From positions 13,162,522 through 13,226,521 of the forward strand of contig NC_067204.1 of NCBI RefSeq assembly GCF_026262505.1: DNA of 64,000 nucleotides, in the 5' to 3' direction. Under the pieces are notes generated by a model, which saw only the letters and a list, made by a program, of their open reading frames with translations, ran no database searches and was not told where the DNA came from. Made by a program: the position numbers and the translations under genes. Shown here piece by piece: positions 18,600 to 32,800 of this stretch. This stretch comes from Trichomonas vaginalis G3 (Eukaryota; Parabasalia; Trichomonadida; Trichomonadidae). Position 1 is the first letter of the stretch; each line of letters starts with the position of its first letter.

Positions 18600-20397
18600 A
18601 TGCCCCCATATAGAATGGATAGAAAATCTGCTAGAATAAAAGCAGAGTTAGAAAGATATGGTTGGAGAGTTTCAAAGAAGTTTAAATATAGGAAGGGAAG
18701 ACCCATAAAAGTCTATGACAAATTGTCTGGTCTTCGCTATGAAATGGACTTGGAAACAGCACGCGCAAATTATCCAAACAGACTTGAGAGGTTAGAAGAA
18801 GAACGTCTTATGGACATGCCTTTCGATGTTAGTGAACCTCAAGTTGAAGGACACGACGGCTTTGCCAGATTCTACTGGAAACATGACGAACAATTGCATC
18901 CTTTGAGAAGGAAAAAAGGAAAGGGTGAAGACGCACATGCTCCCATGGAAAGAACAAGATATGCATATGAGAAGTATCGTGAAGTTAGAAGTAAAATTAC
19001 ATCTGGTCAAACCTTTACAGTAAACTTTGACGATGGAAAGAACAAAGAAGGCTTCATGGGAGTACTTGCTGCAATTCAAGACGGAAATAAGAAAGGATAC
19101 AATCTCAGATTGACCATAACAGATTTGGATGGTCACATTTACTATGCACATGGCAATGTCACAACAGCTGCAATGCTTCTTGACGCTTTCAAGACTACAA
19201 AGAGAGAACAAATGGTTGACTCCGACTCAGACATTTTGAATGCAATTGAAGGAATTGTAAGCGTGAAGTTCGAATGGTACCAACCTAACCCTCAAGCAGT
19301 CAGACAACATGCTGGATACTTCCCGTTCATAAATAAGTCTGACATTGACTTGACAAGGTATGGAATTTACAATTCAATTGAAACAATTGTCAATGAACCT
19401 TGTATTCTTACATGTCTCAGGAACTCTGGTCTTGTTACAGAAGAGAAGATGAAGTATCTTGAGTCATGTGTGAAGACAAGGTACATTCTCAGAGGTCAAT
19501 TGGCAAAAATTGCACCGTTGGCAAATGTCAATATCCGAGTCAACATACCTACAGCTAAAGGTTCTTCACATGACGACTATGTTGTTGACAAAGACTTACC
19601 ATGGTTGAAGATTGCAATTGTCCACAACCACTTCATGTTGAACGAAAGTCTTACAAACCCATTGTTCGGAAAAGGCAAGTGCAACATTGTCAGAGCTGTA
19701 AACATTCTTTTCGAGAAAGGTTTGTTGGAACCAATTCCAGATGACAAGCTGACAGAAACTTTTGTACCAAAAGACGAAACAAACTTTTCATTGTTAGCAA
19801 GACCAAAAGTTGTTCCAGACAAAGTTATAGCACAAAAGAAGTACACTGTTCCAAAAGGAGTTGGATTGTTCGGATACCAACCTGAACCAGAAGAACTTCC
19901 AATGAGGTTGCAAGAACTTCAAGATGCTATAAACAAACTTCCATTGAGACATCCAATTGACGTCAAATTGTATTGGAGAGCATCGGAGTTAGGTCAGAAG
20001 GTTTTATATGAAACAGGTTGCTTCGACGATGTTTATGAGATAGCAGGCGAAGTTTCTCAGAAGATAAGAGACTCACTTGAATTTCCACAAACTGGACCAA
20101 TTGGTTGCGACAAGTTCGACTCAAACGAAAAGATATACTATGTCGACCTTAACGCTGCGTACATGAGGTTCGTCCAATATATCCCGACTGGAATTCCAAA
20201 CGAAGATGGTGAGTTCCCAGGAAGGAACTATACAGTTGGAAAAGTCATACAACAACTGTATGATATTAGGAAAGCTTCAAACCCCAAACTTGCAATGACA
20301 CTCAAATTGCTTATGAATTCGACATGGGGATATTCCATTAAGAAACCTCAAGAGATGAAGAGTAAACATTATGAGAAGGTCGACAACTTTGTTGAAA
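18600..20397 (+). pseudogene. Protein-primed DNA polymerase B, front part
   Basis: About 599 residues belong to the element. YYVDLNAAYMRF (about residue 518) is family-B polymerase motif A, and LKLLMNSTWGYSIKKP (about 569) is motif B. The long upstream region would hold the terminal-protein and exonuclease-like parts. Polinton PolB copies the element from protein-primed ends. The element ends here against the satellite at about 20397, so the gene is incomplete; the open frame continues into satellite DNA only by chance. TTTTTTTA lies 11 nt before the ATG. Confidence 0.85.
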
Positions 20398-21246
20398 GTT
20401 CTTTATCTTTTTATCAATTTTTTATTTATATATTTTATATTTATTTAGGGTTCATCTCTTACACCCATCTGACATTTCATTCAGATTTTTTTTGCAAAAT
20501 ATGTAATAAATAGTTCTTTATCTTTTTATCAATTTTTTATTTATTATTATTTTATATTTATTTAGGGTTCATCTCTTACACCCATCTGACATTTCATTCA
20601 GATTTTTTTGCAAAATATGTAATAAATAGTTCTTTATCTTTTTATCAATTTTTTATTTATATTTATTTATATTTATTTAGGGTTCATCTCTTACACCCAT
20701 CTGACATTTCATTCAGATTTTTTTGGAAAATATGTATAAATAGTTCTTTATCTTTTTATCAATTTTTTATTTATATTTTTTTTATTTATTTAGGGTTCAT
20801 CTCTTACACCCATCTGACATTTCATTCAGATTTTTTTGCAAAATATGTAATAAATAGTTCTTTATCTTTTTATCAATTTTTTATTTATATTTATTTATAT
20901 TTATTTAGGGTTCATCTCTTACACCCATCTGACATTTCATTCAGATTTTTTTTTGCAAAATATGTAATAAATAGTTCTTTATCTTTTTATCAATTTTTAT
21001 TTATATTTATTTATATTTATTTAGGGTTCATCTCTTACACCCATCTGACATTTCATTCAGAATTTTTTTGCAAAATATGTAATAAATAGTTCTTTATCTT
21101 TTATCAATTTTTTTATTTATATTTATTTAGGGTTCATCTCTTACACCCATTTGACATTTCATTCAGATTTTTTTGCAAAATATGTATAAATAGTTCTTTA
21201 TCTTTTTATCAATTTTTTATTTATATTTATTTATATTTATTTAGGG
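20398..21246. repeat. 115-bp satellite, array 2 (about 7.5 units)
   Basis: Same unit as array 1. The junction with the polymerase gene falls in a short shared stretch (AGTTCTTTATC), suggesting microhomology. These units carry more small length differences than those of array 3. The array ends at TTTAGGG, followed by 31 A. Confidence 0.95.

Positions 21247-21277
<31 letters not shown>
21247..21277. repeat. Run of 31 A at second satellite/Polinton junction
   Basis: The same length and context as at 12293-12323. Confidence 0.9.
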
Positions 21278-21279
<2 letters not shown>

Positions 21280-21284
21280 TAGTG

Positions 21285-21315
21285 GGGCTTCCAGGCACTT
21301 CGTGCCTTCTAGCCT
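21285..21315. other. Terminal hairpin of copy 2
   Basis: The counterpart of 12331-12361, with the same inner stem GGCAC/GTGCC and TTC loop. Confidence 0.7.
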
Positions 21316-21628
21316 GAAGATGTTTAGGAGAAATGAAGTTTTGAGGACATACATGACTTTGAGTTTAGATATGACAAGATAGAATATTGAGAGAGGTCCT
21401 ATAAACCGGAGAAAGTGTCATATAAACATCTGTCATTTTACTCAGAATTTTACTCAGAATTCAATAAAAAATATATTTTAGGGTAGAAGGGTATATCTAC
21501 CCGTTTTCTAACCTCTTTTTCTACCCCATATGTCCTTACTGAAAAATATGACCTTTGACGAGTAGTTTTCATGTTTTGTCACTTTTCTGTCACTTTTCAG
21601 GTAAAAAACATTTTATTATATTATATAA

Positions 21629-22449
21629 ATGAATTTTTACAAAACCACCGTTACCCTTCTTTGGAATAAGAGTAGATGTAAAGATATTCTATTGAGAGAA
21701 CTTAAGAAACTACCGAATGGTCTAACATTTGTAGATTTGTTCGGTGGAAGTTTCTATATATCTCATTTGTGCCATACTGTATTTCCTGACTCAAAGATTA
21801 TATGCAATGACTTCGACAACTATATGAACCGTCTCAAACATATACCAGACACAAACAAAATATTGAAAGAGTTAAAAGAAAAGATACCTATAGGTAAGAT
21901 GGAACGTATACCATTAGATAAGAAAAATACTGTCAGAGAGGTTTTGAAAAAAGCAGAGTAATTTGACTGGGATAGTATATCTTCTAGACTATTGTATAGT
22001 GGTTCTATAAGAGTTCATGACATTGAAACACTTATGTCAAACGTTTTATATCTTAACTATACAAAGGTTTTTCAAAGAGGACATAGAAAAATATACTGAG
22101 GGTATAGAGTTTTGTGAGATGTCGTTGGACAGAGTTGTATGAAAAATATAAAGACAAGGAAAATGTTTTCTTTATAGTAGACCCGCCGTTCTATAACACA
22201 TATGATTTTCAATACCAAGTAGACTGGACTTTGAGAGACTCTTTAGAAACTTTAGACGTTTTACATAACCATCCATGCTTTTACTTTACATCCGATAAAG
22301 TGGTTTGGAAAGTGTCATGAGATGGTTAGAGGACATACATGACTATATGGTTTAGATACGATAAGATAGAATATGAGAGAGGTCCTATAAACTGGAGAAA
22401 GTGTCATAACAAAGAAATTTTATTGGTAAGTAAATGTGGTTTGAAATAG
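21629..22449 (+). pseudogene. Dam-like methyltransferase, copy 2 remnant
   Basis: The counterpart of 12674-13492. The motif I region (DLFGGSFYIS) and DPPFYNTYDF are still readable. It is broken in several places. Confidence 0.85.
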
Positions 22450-22567
22450 GACTACTTGTTTTAGGTTTTTTCCATTGTGTCATTTACTTATTTAGACGTG
22501 GCAGAAAGATATAGAGAATATGAAGATGAACCAATGCCTGCAAATTGTCCAGTATATGTACTCGTAA
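22434..22567 (+). pseudogene. 43-residue membrane peptide, copy 2 remnant
   Basis: The counterpart of 13477-13608, with the same hydrophobic front. It carries about two breaks. Confidence 0.5.
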
Positions 22568-22591
22568 GAGATATTTTTTATCTAATATTAA

Positions 22592-22955
22592 ATGGACGCA
22601 CAGAACTTTAGCGAATGCACAGCAACCTGGACAACCAAACCCAGAGAATATTCCAAATGAAGTTAGAATACAAACTGCAATGGCAAACTATGGTCAAGTG
22701 CCAACAGATGTACAAATGCAAACTGCCATGTCAAATGACGCTGCGTTAGGTTTGCCACCATGGTATGCAAATATGAGATGGAAAGAGTTTTATACAAACC
22801 CTGAAGTGGGATATAAACAACTTTATGCAGATGACGCGAACACAGGAGTTGACCAGAATATGTTTTCTACCAGAGGAGAAACAGAATGTATGAGCTCCAG
22901 TTAAAGAATGCTATGGAAACTCAACAGGAAACGTAAGAGACTAGGCGGACATTAG
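22592..22955 (+). pseudogene. 120-residue element protein, copy 2 remnant
   Basis: The counterpart of 13632-13994, with a few breaks. Confidence 0.7.
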
Positions 22956-22972
22956 ATTTTTACATATAGTAA

Positions 22973-23216
22973 ATGGGTTTCTTCAGTAAGATAGGAAACT
23001 TCTTTCGAAATGTTGGAAGAGGTATATGGAATGGAATAAAAACCGTAGAAGAGGAATTTGGAACGGAGTCAAAAATATTTGGTAAAAGAGTAGGTCAGTT
23101 CGTTGGTATTATACCTAAAGACCCTGAACCAGAAGAAACAAGCTCCTGTTATACAACAGCCTGAACCTGCACCACAGTCTAGTTGGCAACCAAATCCAAC
23201 ACCTCAACCGTATTAA
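22973..23216 (+). pseudogene. 80-residue amphipathic protein, copy 2 remnant
   Basis: The counterpart of 14013-14255. The amphipathic front is readable. It carries a few breaks. Confidence 0.7.
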
Positions 23217-23219
23217 AAA

Positions 23220-24070
23220 TTATATTTTTACCGTTCGATAGTAGTTGTATATGAAACTAAGTTCTAAGTAAAACGCATGGTATAATGGAATTATTCTCTT
23301 TCTTCCATCTGTAGTAAACCATACTTGAAAGTCTGAAATACTTCCACTTGGTGGTTCATATAGCTTTGTAGGTTTTTCGTAAAAGTCATTTGCCAAGCAT
23401 AAAAAAGAGTTTTGTGCGCCAGAAAATGAAGCATGAACAATAATAGCAGCTGGGTCGAAAACATCTTTAAATAAATATGGTTCATCTCTTGCATATTCGA
23501 CTGTAAATATTTGCTAAAGGAAGTTCGACTTTCTGATTTAACATTCTTTGCAAATAATACCATGACATTGCAGTGAATTCTGTATATATTTGTTCGTCTT
23601 TCTTTGGATTGTCTTCGTAGATTTGAAATGACACTTGTGAATTTTGTTTGTCATATACAATTCTCACATAAAGTGTGCTCTCGGTATTTGCATATTCATC
23701 AGCATATTTTGCATAACATGAATTTATTTTATCTTCTATATTTTTTAACGCAGTCTGTAGAGAAGATGAAAGGTCAACTTGTATTAGCTCAATTTCTTCC
23801 CACATTTTTTCGTTTCCCTTCAGATATATAATCTATATGAAACCTTACAATAAATGGAAAACTTTTATCTTCTACAGACACAAACTTCATTCTACGAAAG
23901 CCAATAGCTTTTGTGACAGATGGGTCTCTTAGCCATCTTAATGGGTAGTCAAAACGATAGCCTTCATGCTTTACGGTCTCTGTCTCAAACTTTTGACCGA
24001 CATTCGTAAAAAGTTCATCTAATGGTTTAGTTGTAGCAACTCTTGAATTTTCTTTTTTCTATTGAAAGCT
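23220..24070 (-). pseudogene. Minor-capsid candidate (family A), copy 2 remnant
   Basis: The counterpart of 14259-15107, with several breaks. Confidence 0.75.
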
Positions 24071-24089
24071 ATTTTTATCTAGAATAAAA

Positions 24090-25371
24090 ATGTCGAAAAA
24101 AACAGCGTCTATGAGAGAAATACAACACAACCGACAATCATTTTGCAAGCTCTAAATAAGAACACAACAAACTTTTCAAACTATTCTAAGATATCTGAGT
24201 CATTGAAAGAAGGAAACTTAAAACTGACGATAAACCAATGACAGATGAGTTTCTGTTTCAAGACAGTAAGAACCATACTGTCTGTGTAAATCCAACAAAA
24301 GGAACTTTAAACGAGAAGCCTATAAAAGAACTTCTTTTGAAAGCAGATGTTGACAACAAAGCTGACAAAGAGTATGTCATTGAAAAAGTTCAAGAAGAAC
24401 ATGACAGAGCAGATGCAACATATGCAACGAAAGAGGATGTTGAAAAGAAAGCAGATAAAACATATGTTAACGATGAGTTAGCATGTGTGGCTAGTGCATT
24501 AGATAAGAAGGCAGATAAGGAATATGTGGATGAAAAAGACAATGAATTAAAGAAAGGGTTGAATGGTACCATGAACGGACTTCAAAGATTTTAAAAACTA
24601 AAGCCGATACAGGATGGGTTTCAGGGTGTTTAGACCTTAAAGCCGACAAAGAAACTGTAGATATGTTGACACAAACGGTTTAAGTCATACCAGAGGTTTA
24701 ATGGAAGATGGACAACAGTTGAAAGAGCTTGAGAAAGGTGTTACAGAGTTAAGGAATACAAAAGCAGACTCGACATGGATAAAAGGATATGTAGATGCAA
24801 CAAAAGAACGTATTTTCGCATGGACAGAAGGAACATACCCACAAAAATATCATAGACATAGCATCTCTGACGTAAATGAACTTGAAGAAAAGTTATATAA
24901 AAAAGCAGAAAAAACAGAGCTTCAAACATTAAGACAGAATACTTCAAACAGTATATCCTATAGGTTCTATTTATACGTCAATGAACTCTACCAGACCAGA
25001 AGTAGTACTTGGTTTTGGAACTTGGACTCAAATAGTCGACAGGTTTTTGTATTGTGCAAACTCTTCAAAGGAAACAGGTGGAAGTAAAACGATTTCAGGT
25101 GAAAATTTACCTGCACACAGTCACTACATAGATTTAAGTACCATCAAGCAGGTTGGCATAAGCATAGATATTGGGATTGGTCAGGAATGACAAAAGGTAA
25201 AGGATATGATGTTAAAGACAACGTTAAGTTTGCTATAAATTGTTACTGGGATGACACTCAGGGAGAAGGAAACCATACACATTTCGTTTCAGGATATACA
25301 CAAACAACGGACAAAGTAAAGACTACATGCCACCTTACATGACAGTTTACGCATGGTATAGAATTGCTTAG
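24090..25371 (+). pseudogene. Tail-fibre-like protein, copy 2 remnant
   Basis: The counterpart of 15126-16415. The KADK coiled-coil shaft and the start of the tip domain are readable. It carries many breaks. Confidence 0.8.
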
Positions 25372-26325
25372 TCGTCATTTTCAACTTCTTTAGCATATTC
25401 GTCAGGAGTTGTCTTATATTTTGTTAGGAACTGTCTTTGAAAGTATACCACCTTGAACTTTGACAAGTTTGAAACGAGGTCTGACAATAGTAGTTTTATC
25501 TTCTGCTTGCAGTCTGTACATTTTGCCATGTTTGCCTAAAACTTCATAATATTCTCTTGTATACTTTCTTCTATTTTTACGAACACGAATGCGAGTACCT
25601 GTCGAGTTCCCATTGTTGTCATAGTCAATAGTATTTTCATATGGGTCGCGTTTAGGTATTTCTATTTTTACTTTGTCGCCTTTCTTAAGTTTGAAGCTGG
25701 CATTCTTTCTTGTTTGTCTCTTTTGACTAAACTATTAAATATATAGTCTTTCTCTAAGTCAGGGTTGTTTTTCATTTCTTCGGGGGAGTGGTTTCCCAAA
25801 CCTTTTTGTTTACGGTTATTGTAAATATTTAAAACTTGTCTCATCTTTGCCATGGAGAAGTGTCTGTACTTGTCGTCATATGACATTTCATCTACCTCAC
25901 CACCTTGTGTGTTGGTTTAAGTCTCTTAAGATTTTTATACAACTGTCAATGACACCAAGAGCAGAATGGTTTTGGTCGACAATGAAATATTGGTTTACAT
26001 TTTTTGAACGCAGATAGTTTTTTAATATCGTCTGATTTGAAAGAACTTTCACAGTCAGATGTCAGTTTTGTTGGATGGTATTTGTCAACGAATATTGTCA
26101 AAGCAGTTTTCACATCTAAAAATATTTTGGACCATAATGGTATGGCTTCACAGTATCTTGTGTTTTGACCAACAATATTTAACCAGTATGGAGGTCCATC
26201 TGTTCTAACTCTCGGAATGTTTTCCAAGATATCCATAAACCAAGCATTTGGTGTTGAACTAAAGATTTTTCATTGAGTGCTTTCTTTGTTGCCTTAGAAT
26301 AGGGGTCCTTGTTTGGATTCGTCAT
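25368..26325 (-). pseudogene. Integrase, copy 2 remnant
   Basis: The counterpart of 16412-17371, with several breaks. Confidence 0.8.
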
Positions 26326-26341
26326 TTTTTAACCCATAAGA

Positions 26342-26742
26342 ATGGTTTATTTGGCGCATTAGCAGGAGTTGCATCCAGATTTTTACCCGCAGTTGGAACA
26401 ATAGCCAGAGGTGCATTTGGAATTGGAAGGAAGATTTTGAGTACATTAGGTATACTTAAAGAGAAAGCACAACCTATTATACAAACCGTACAGAAAGGTT
26501 GGGAGGTAGCACGAGATGCAACAAATCTTATTCCAAATCCTGAAACAAGAGGAAAGTTCAAGGATGGATGGACAATGTAGGAAGAGAAGCAGGAAACTAT
26601 TATAACAAAGCAAATGACTACTATAACCAAGCAGGACACTATATGGACCAAGGTGAAAGATTCTTTAACAGAGGATATAACCATGCACAACAGTGGGTAA
26701 AACAATAACCAACCGCAACCACCTCAAACTTGGGGAATGTAA
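26342..26742 (+). pseudogene. Hydrophobic-front small protein, copy 2 remnant
   Basis: The counterpart of 17389-17790, with a few breaks. Confidence 0.7.
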
Positions 26743-26760
26743 AGTTTTTTACTGAGTGAA

Positions 26761-26875
26761 ATGAACAATACAGCATTGAGACAAATGGGTTCAAGATGGA
26801 TTTGTCGACTTCCAGCAGTTACACAACCACGTGTTTGTCAAGTTCTTCCTATACCTTCAGGAGTTTCAATTTTTT
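26761..26875 (+). pseudogene. Start of 51-residue gene, copy 2
   Basis: This matches the front of 17810-17965 up to the point where satellite begins, at about 26876. Confidence 0.65.
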
Positions 26876-29800
26876 ATTTATATTTATTTATATTTATTTA
26901 GGGTTCATCTCTTACACCCATCTGACATTTCATTCAGATTTTTTTGCAAAATATGTAATAAATAGTTCTTTATCTTTTTATCAATTTTTTATTTATATTT
27001 ATTTATATTTATTTAGGGTTCATCTCTTACACCCATCTGACATTTCATTCAGATTTTTTTGCAAAATATGTAATAAATAGTTCTTTATCTTTTTATCAAT
27101 TTTTATTTATATTTATTTATATTTATTTAGGGTTCATCTCTTACACCCATCTGACATTTCATTCAGATTTTTTTGCAAAATATGTAATAAATAGTTCTTT
27201 ATCTTTTTATCAATTTTTTATTTATATTTATTTATATTTATTTAGGGTTCATCTCTTACACCCATCTGACATTTCATTCAGATTTTTTTGCAAAATATGT
27301 AATAAATAGTTCTTTATCTTTTTATCAATTTTTTATTTATATTTATTTATATTTATTTAGGGTTCATCTCTTACACCCATCTGACATTTCATTCAGATTT
27401 TTTTGCAAAATATGTAATAAATAGTTCTTTATCTTTTTATCAATTTTTTATTTATATTTATTTATATTTATTTAGGGTTCATCTCTTACACCCATCTGAC
27501 ATTTCATTCAGATTTTTTTTGCAAAATATGTAATAAATAGTTCTTTATCTTTTTATCAATTTTTTATTTATATTTATTTATATTTATTTAGGGTTCATCT
27601 CTTACACCCATCTGACATTTCATTCAGATTTTTTTTGCAAAATATGTAATAAATAGTTCTTTATCTTTTTATCAATTTTTTTATTTATATTTATTTAGGG
27701 TTCATCTCTTACACCCATCTGACATTTCATTCAGATTTTTTTGCAAAATATGTAATAAATAGTTCTTTATCTTTTTATCAATTTTTTATTTATATTTATA
27801 TTTATTTAGGGTTCATCTCTTACACCCATCTGACATTTCATTCAGATTTTTTTTGCAAAATATGTAATAAATAGTTCTTTATCTTTTTATCAATTTTTTA
27901 TTTATATTTATTTATATTTATTTAGGGTTCATCTCTTACACCCATCTGACATTTCATTCAGATTTTTTTGCAAAATATGTAATAAATAGTTCTTTATCTT
28001 TTTATCAATTTTTTATTTATATTTATTTAGGGTTCATCTCTTACACCCATCTGACATTTCATTCAGATTTTTTTGCAAAATATGTAATAAATAGTTCTTT
28101 ATCTTTTTATCAATTTTTTATTTATATTTATTTATATTTATTTAGGGTTCATCTCTTACACCCATCTGACATTTCATTCAGATTTTTTTGCAAAATATGT
28201 AATAAATAGTTCTTTATTTTTATCAATTTTTTATTTATATTTATTTATATTTATTTAGGGTTCATCTCTTACACCCATCTGACATTTCATTCAGATTTTT
28301 TTGCAAAATATGTAATAAATAGTTCTTTATCTTTTTATCAATTTTTTATTTATATTTATTTATATTTATTTAGGGTTCATCTCTTACACCCATCTGACAT
28401 TTCATTCAGATTTTTTTGCAAAATATGTAATAAATAGTTCTTTATCTTTTTATCAATTTTTTATTTATATTTATTTATATTTATTTAGGGTTCATCTCTT
28501 ACACCCATCTGACATTTCATTCAGATTTTTTTGCAAAATATGTAATAAATAGTTCTTTATCTTTTTATCAATTTTTTATTTATATTTATTTATATTTATT
28601 TAGGGTTCATCTCTTACACCCATCTGACATTTCATTCAGATTTTTTTGCAAAATATGTAATAAATAGTTCTTTATCTTTTTATCAATTTTTTATTTATAT
28701 TTATTTATATTTATTTAGGGTTCATCTCTTACACCCATCTGACATTTCATTCAGATTTTTTTTGCAAAATATGTAATAAATAGTTCTTTATCTTTTTATC
28801 AATTTTTTATTTATATTTATTTATATTTATTTAGGGTTCATCTCTTACACCCATCTGACATTTCATTCAGATTTTTTTGCAAAATATGTAATAAATAGTT
28901 CTTTATCTTTTTATCAATTTTTTATTTATATTTATTTATATTTATTTAGGGTTCATCTCTTACACCCATCTGACATTTCATTCAGATTTTTTTGCAAAAT
29001 ATGTAATAAATAGTTCTTTATCTTTTTATCAATTTTTTATTTATATTTATTTATATTTATTTAGGGTTCATCTCTTACACCCATCTGACATTTCATTCAG
29101 ATTTTTTTGCAAAATATGTAATAAATAGTTCTTTATCTTTTTATCAATTTTTTATTTATATTTATTTATATTTATTTAGGGTTCATCTCTTACACCCATC
29201 TGACATTTCATTCAGATTTTTTTGCAAAATATGTAATAAATAGTTCTTTATCTTTTTATCAATTTTTTATTTATATTTATTTATATTTATTTAGGGTTCA
29301 TCTCTTACACCCATCTGACATTTCATTCAGATTTTTTTGCAAAATATGTAATAAATAGTTCTTTATCTTTTTATCAATTTTTTATTTATATTTATTTATA
29401 TTTATTTAGGGTTCATCTCTTACACCCATCTGACATTTCATTCAGATTTTTTTGCAAAATATGTAATAAATAGTTCTTTATCTTTTTATCAATTTTTTAT
29501 TTATATTTATTTATATTTATTTAGGGTTCATCTCTTACACCCATCTGACATTTCATTCAGATTTTTTTTGCAAAATATGTAATAAATAGTTCTTTATCTT
29601 TTTATCAATTTTTTATTTATATTTATTTATATTTATTTAGGGTTCATCTCTTACACCCATCTGACATTTCATTCAGATTTTTTTTGCAAAATATGTAATA
29701 AATAGTTCTTTATCTTTTTATCAATTTTTTATTATATATTTATTTATATTTATTTAGGGTTCATCTCTTACACCCATCTGACATTTCATTCAGATTTTTT

Positions 29801-32800
29801 TGCAAAATATGTAATAAATAGTTCTTTATCTTTTTATCAATTTTTTATTTATATTTATTTATATTTATTTAGGGTTCATCTCTTACACCCATCTTTCATC
29901 TGACATTCAGTTTTTTTGCAAAATATTGTAATAATAAATAGTTCTTTATCTTTTTATCAATTTTTTTTATATATTATTTATTATATTATTTAGGGTTCAT
30001 CTCTTACACCCATCTGACATTTCATTCAGATTTTTTTGCAAAATATGTAATAAATAGTTCTTTATCTTTTTATCAATTTTTTATTTATATTTATTTATAT
30101 TTATTTAGGGTTCATCTCTTACACCCATCTGACATTTCATTCAGATTTTTTTTGCAAAATATGTAATAAATAGTTCTTTATCTTTTTATCAATTTTTTAT
30201 TTATATTTATTTATATTTATTTAGGGTTCATCTCTTACACCCATCTGACATTTCATTCAGATTTTTTTGCAAAATATGTAATAAATAGTTCTTTATCTTT
30301 TTATCAATTTTTTATTTATATTTATTTATATTTATTTAGGGTTCATCTCTTACACCCATCTGACATTTCATTCAGATTTTTTTGCAAAATATGTAATAAA
30401 TAGTTCTTTATCTTTTTATCAATTTTTTATTTATATTTATTTATATTTATTTAGGGTTCATCTCTTACACCCATCTGACATTTCATTCAGATTTTTTTGC
30501 AAAATATGTAATAAATAGTTCTTTATCTTTTTATCAATTTTTTATTTATATTTATTTATATTTATTTAGGGTTCATCTCTTACACCCATCTGACATTTCA
30601 TTCAGATTTTTTTGCAAAATATGTAATAAATAGTTCTTTATCTTTTTATCAATTTTTTATTTATATTTATTTATATTTATTTAGGGTTCATCTCTTACAC
30701 CCATCTGACATTTCATTCAGATTTTTTTGCAAAATATGTAATAAATAGTTCTTTATCTTTTTATCAATTTTTTATTTATATTTATTTATATTTATTTAGG
30801 GTTCATCTCTTACACCCATCTGACATTTCATTCAGATTTTTTTGCAAAATATGTAATAAATAGTTCTTTATCTTTTTATCAATTTTTTATTTATATTTAT
30901 TTATATTTATTTAGGGTTCATCTCTTACACCCATCTGACATTTCATTCAGATTTTTTTGCAAAATATGTAATAAATAGTTCTTTATCTTTTTATCAATTT
31001 TTTATTTATATTTATTTATATTTATTTAGGGTTCATCTCTTACACCCATCTGACATTTCATTCAGATTTTTTTGCAAAATATGTAATAAATAGTTCTTTA
31101 TCTTTTTATCAATTTTTTATTTATATTTATTTATATTTATTTAGGGTTCATCTCTTACACCCATCTGACATTTCATTCAGATTTTTTTGCAAAATATGTA
31201 ATAAATAGTTCTTTATCTTTTTATCAATTTTTTATTTATATTTATTTATATTTATTTAGGGTTCATCTCTTACACCCATCTGACATTTCATTCAGATTTT
31301 TTTGCAAAATATGTAATAAATAGTTCTTTATCTTTTTATCAATTTTTTATTTATATTTATTTATATTTATTTAGGGTTCATCTCTTACACCCATCTGACA
31401 TTTCATTCAGATTTTTTTGCAAAATATGTAATAAATAGTTCTTTATCTTTTTATCAATTTTTTATTTATATTTATTTATATTTATTTAGGGTTCATCTCT
31501 TACACCCATCTGACATTTCATTCAGATTTTTTTGCAAAATATGTAATAAATAGTTCTTTATCTTTTTATCAATTTTTTATTTATATTTATTTATATTTAT
31601 TTAGGGTTCATCTCTTACACCCATCTGACATTTCATTCAGATTTTTTTGCAAAATATGTAATAAATAGTTCTTTATCTTTTTATCAATTTTTTATTTATA
31701 TTTATTTATATTTATTTAGGGTTCATCTCTTACACCCATCTGACATTTCATTCAGATTTTTTTTGCAAAATATGTAATAAATAGTTCTTTATCTTTTTAT
31801 CAATTTTTTATTTATATTTATTTATATTTATTTAGGGTTCATCTCTTACACCCATCTGACATTTCATTCAGATTTTTTTGCAAAATATGTAATAAATAGT
31901 TCTTTATCTTTTTATCAATTTTTTATTTATATTTATTTATATTTATTTAGGGTTCATCTCTTACACCCATCTGACATTTCATTCAGATTTTTTTGCAAAA
32001 TATGTAATAAATAGTTCTTTATCTTTTTATCAATTTTTTATTTATATTTATTTATATTTATTTAGGGTTCATCTCTTACACCCATCTGACATTTCATTCA
32101 GATTTTTTTGCAAAATATGTAATAAATAGTTCTTTATCTTTTTATCAATTTTTTATTTATATTTATTTATATTTATTTAGGGTTCATCTCTTACACCCAT
32201 CTGACATTTCATTCAGATTTTTTTGCAAAATATGTAATAAATAGTTCTTTATCTTTTTATCAATTTTTTATTTATATTTATTTATATTTATTTAGGGTTC
32301 ATCTCTTACACCCATCTGACATTTCATTCAGATTTTTTTGCAAAATATGTAATAAATAGTTCTTTATCTTTTTATCAATTTTTTATTTATATTTATTTAT
32401 ATTTATTTAGGGTTCATCTCTTACACCCATCTGACATTTCATTCAGATTTTTTTGCAAAATATGTAATAAATAGTTCTTTATCTTTTTATCAATTTTTTA
32501 TTTATATTTATTTATATTTATTTAGGGTTCATCTCTTACACCCATCTGACATTTCATTCAGATTTTTTTGCAAAATATGTAATAAATAGTTCTTTATCTT
32601 TTTATCAATTTTTTATTTATATTTATTTATATTTATTTAGGGTTCATCTCTTACACCCATCTGACATTTCATTCAGATTTTTTTGCAAAATATGTAATAA
32701 ATAGTTTCTTTATCTTTTATCAATTTTTTATTTATATTTATTTATATTATTTAGGGTTCATCTCTTACACCCATCTGACATTTCATTCAGATTTTTTTTT

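Larger units (their letters stand above)
12327..20397. mobile_element. Polinton/Maverick copy 1, partial
   Basis: A Maverick/Polinton-class virus-like element. Its parts, left to right: terminal hairpin, leader, adenine methyltransferase, 43-residue membrane peptide, two small proteins, minor-capsid-like protein, tail-fibre-like protein, integrase, hydrophobic small protein, two further small genes, and the front part of protein-primed DNA polymerase B. The left limit is placed at AGTGGGG, which recurs at the fourth element (52734). On the right the satellite takes over at about 20397, so the element is incomplete. Inside this span I see no obvious damage to the reading frames, which suggests a recent insertion. 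Confidence 0.85.
21281..26875. mobile_element. Polinton/Maverick copy 2, partial and heavily broken
   Basis: This follows copy 1 from the terminal hairpin through the start of the 51-residue gene and is then replaced by satellite. Base substitutions relative to copy 1 are rare; nearly all differences are one-base length changes, well over two dozen across 5.6 kb. The parts are in the same order as in copy 1. It is either a very recent duplicate with poor sequence quality or a young decayed copy. Confidence 0.9.

Noticed and set aside
26796-27080. 94-codon frame crossing from copy 2 into satellite
   Set aside because: Mostly translated satellite; no gene.
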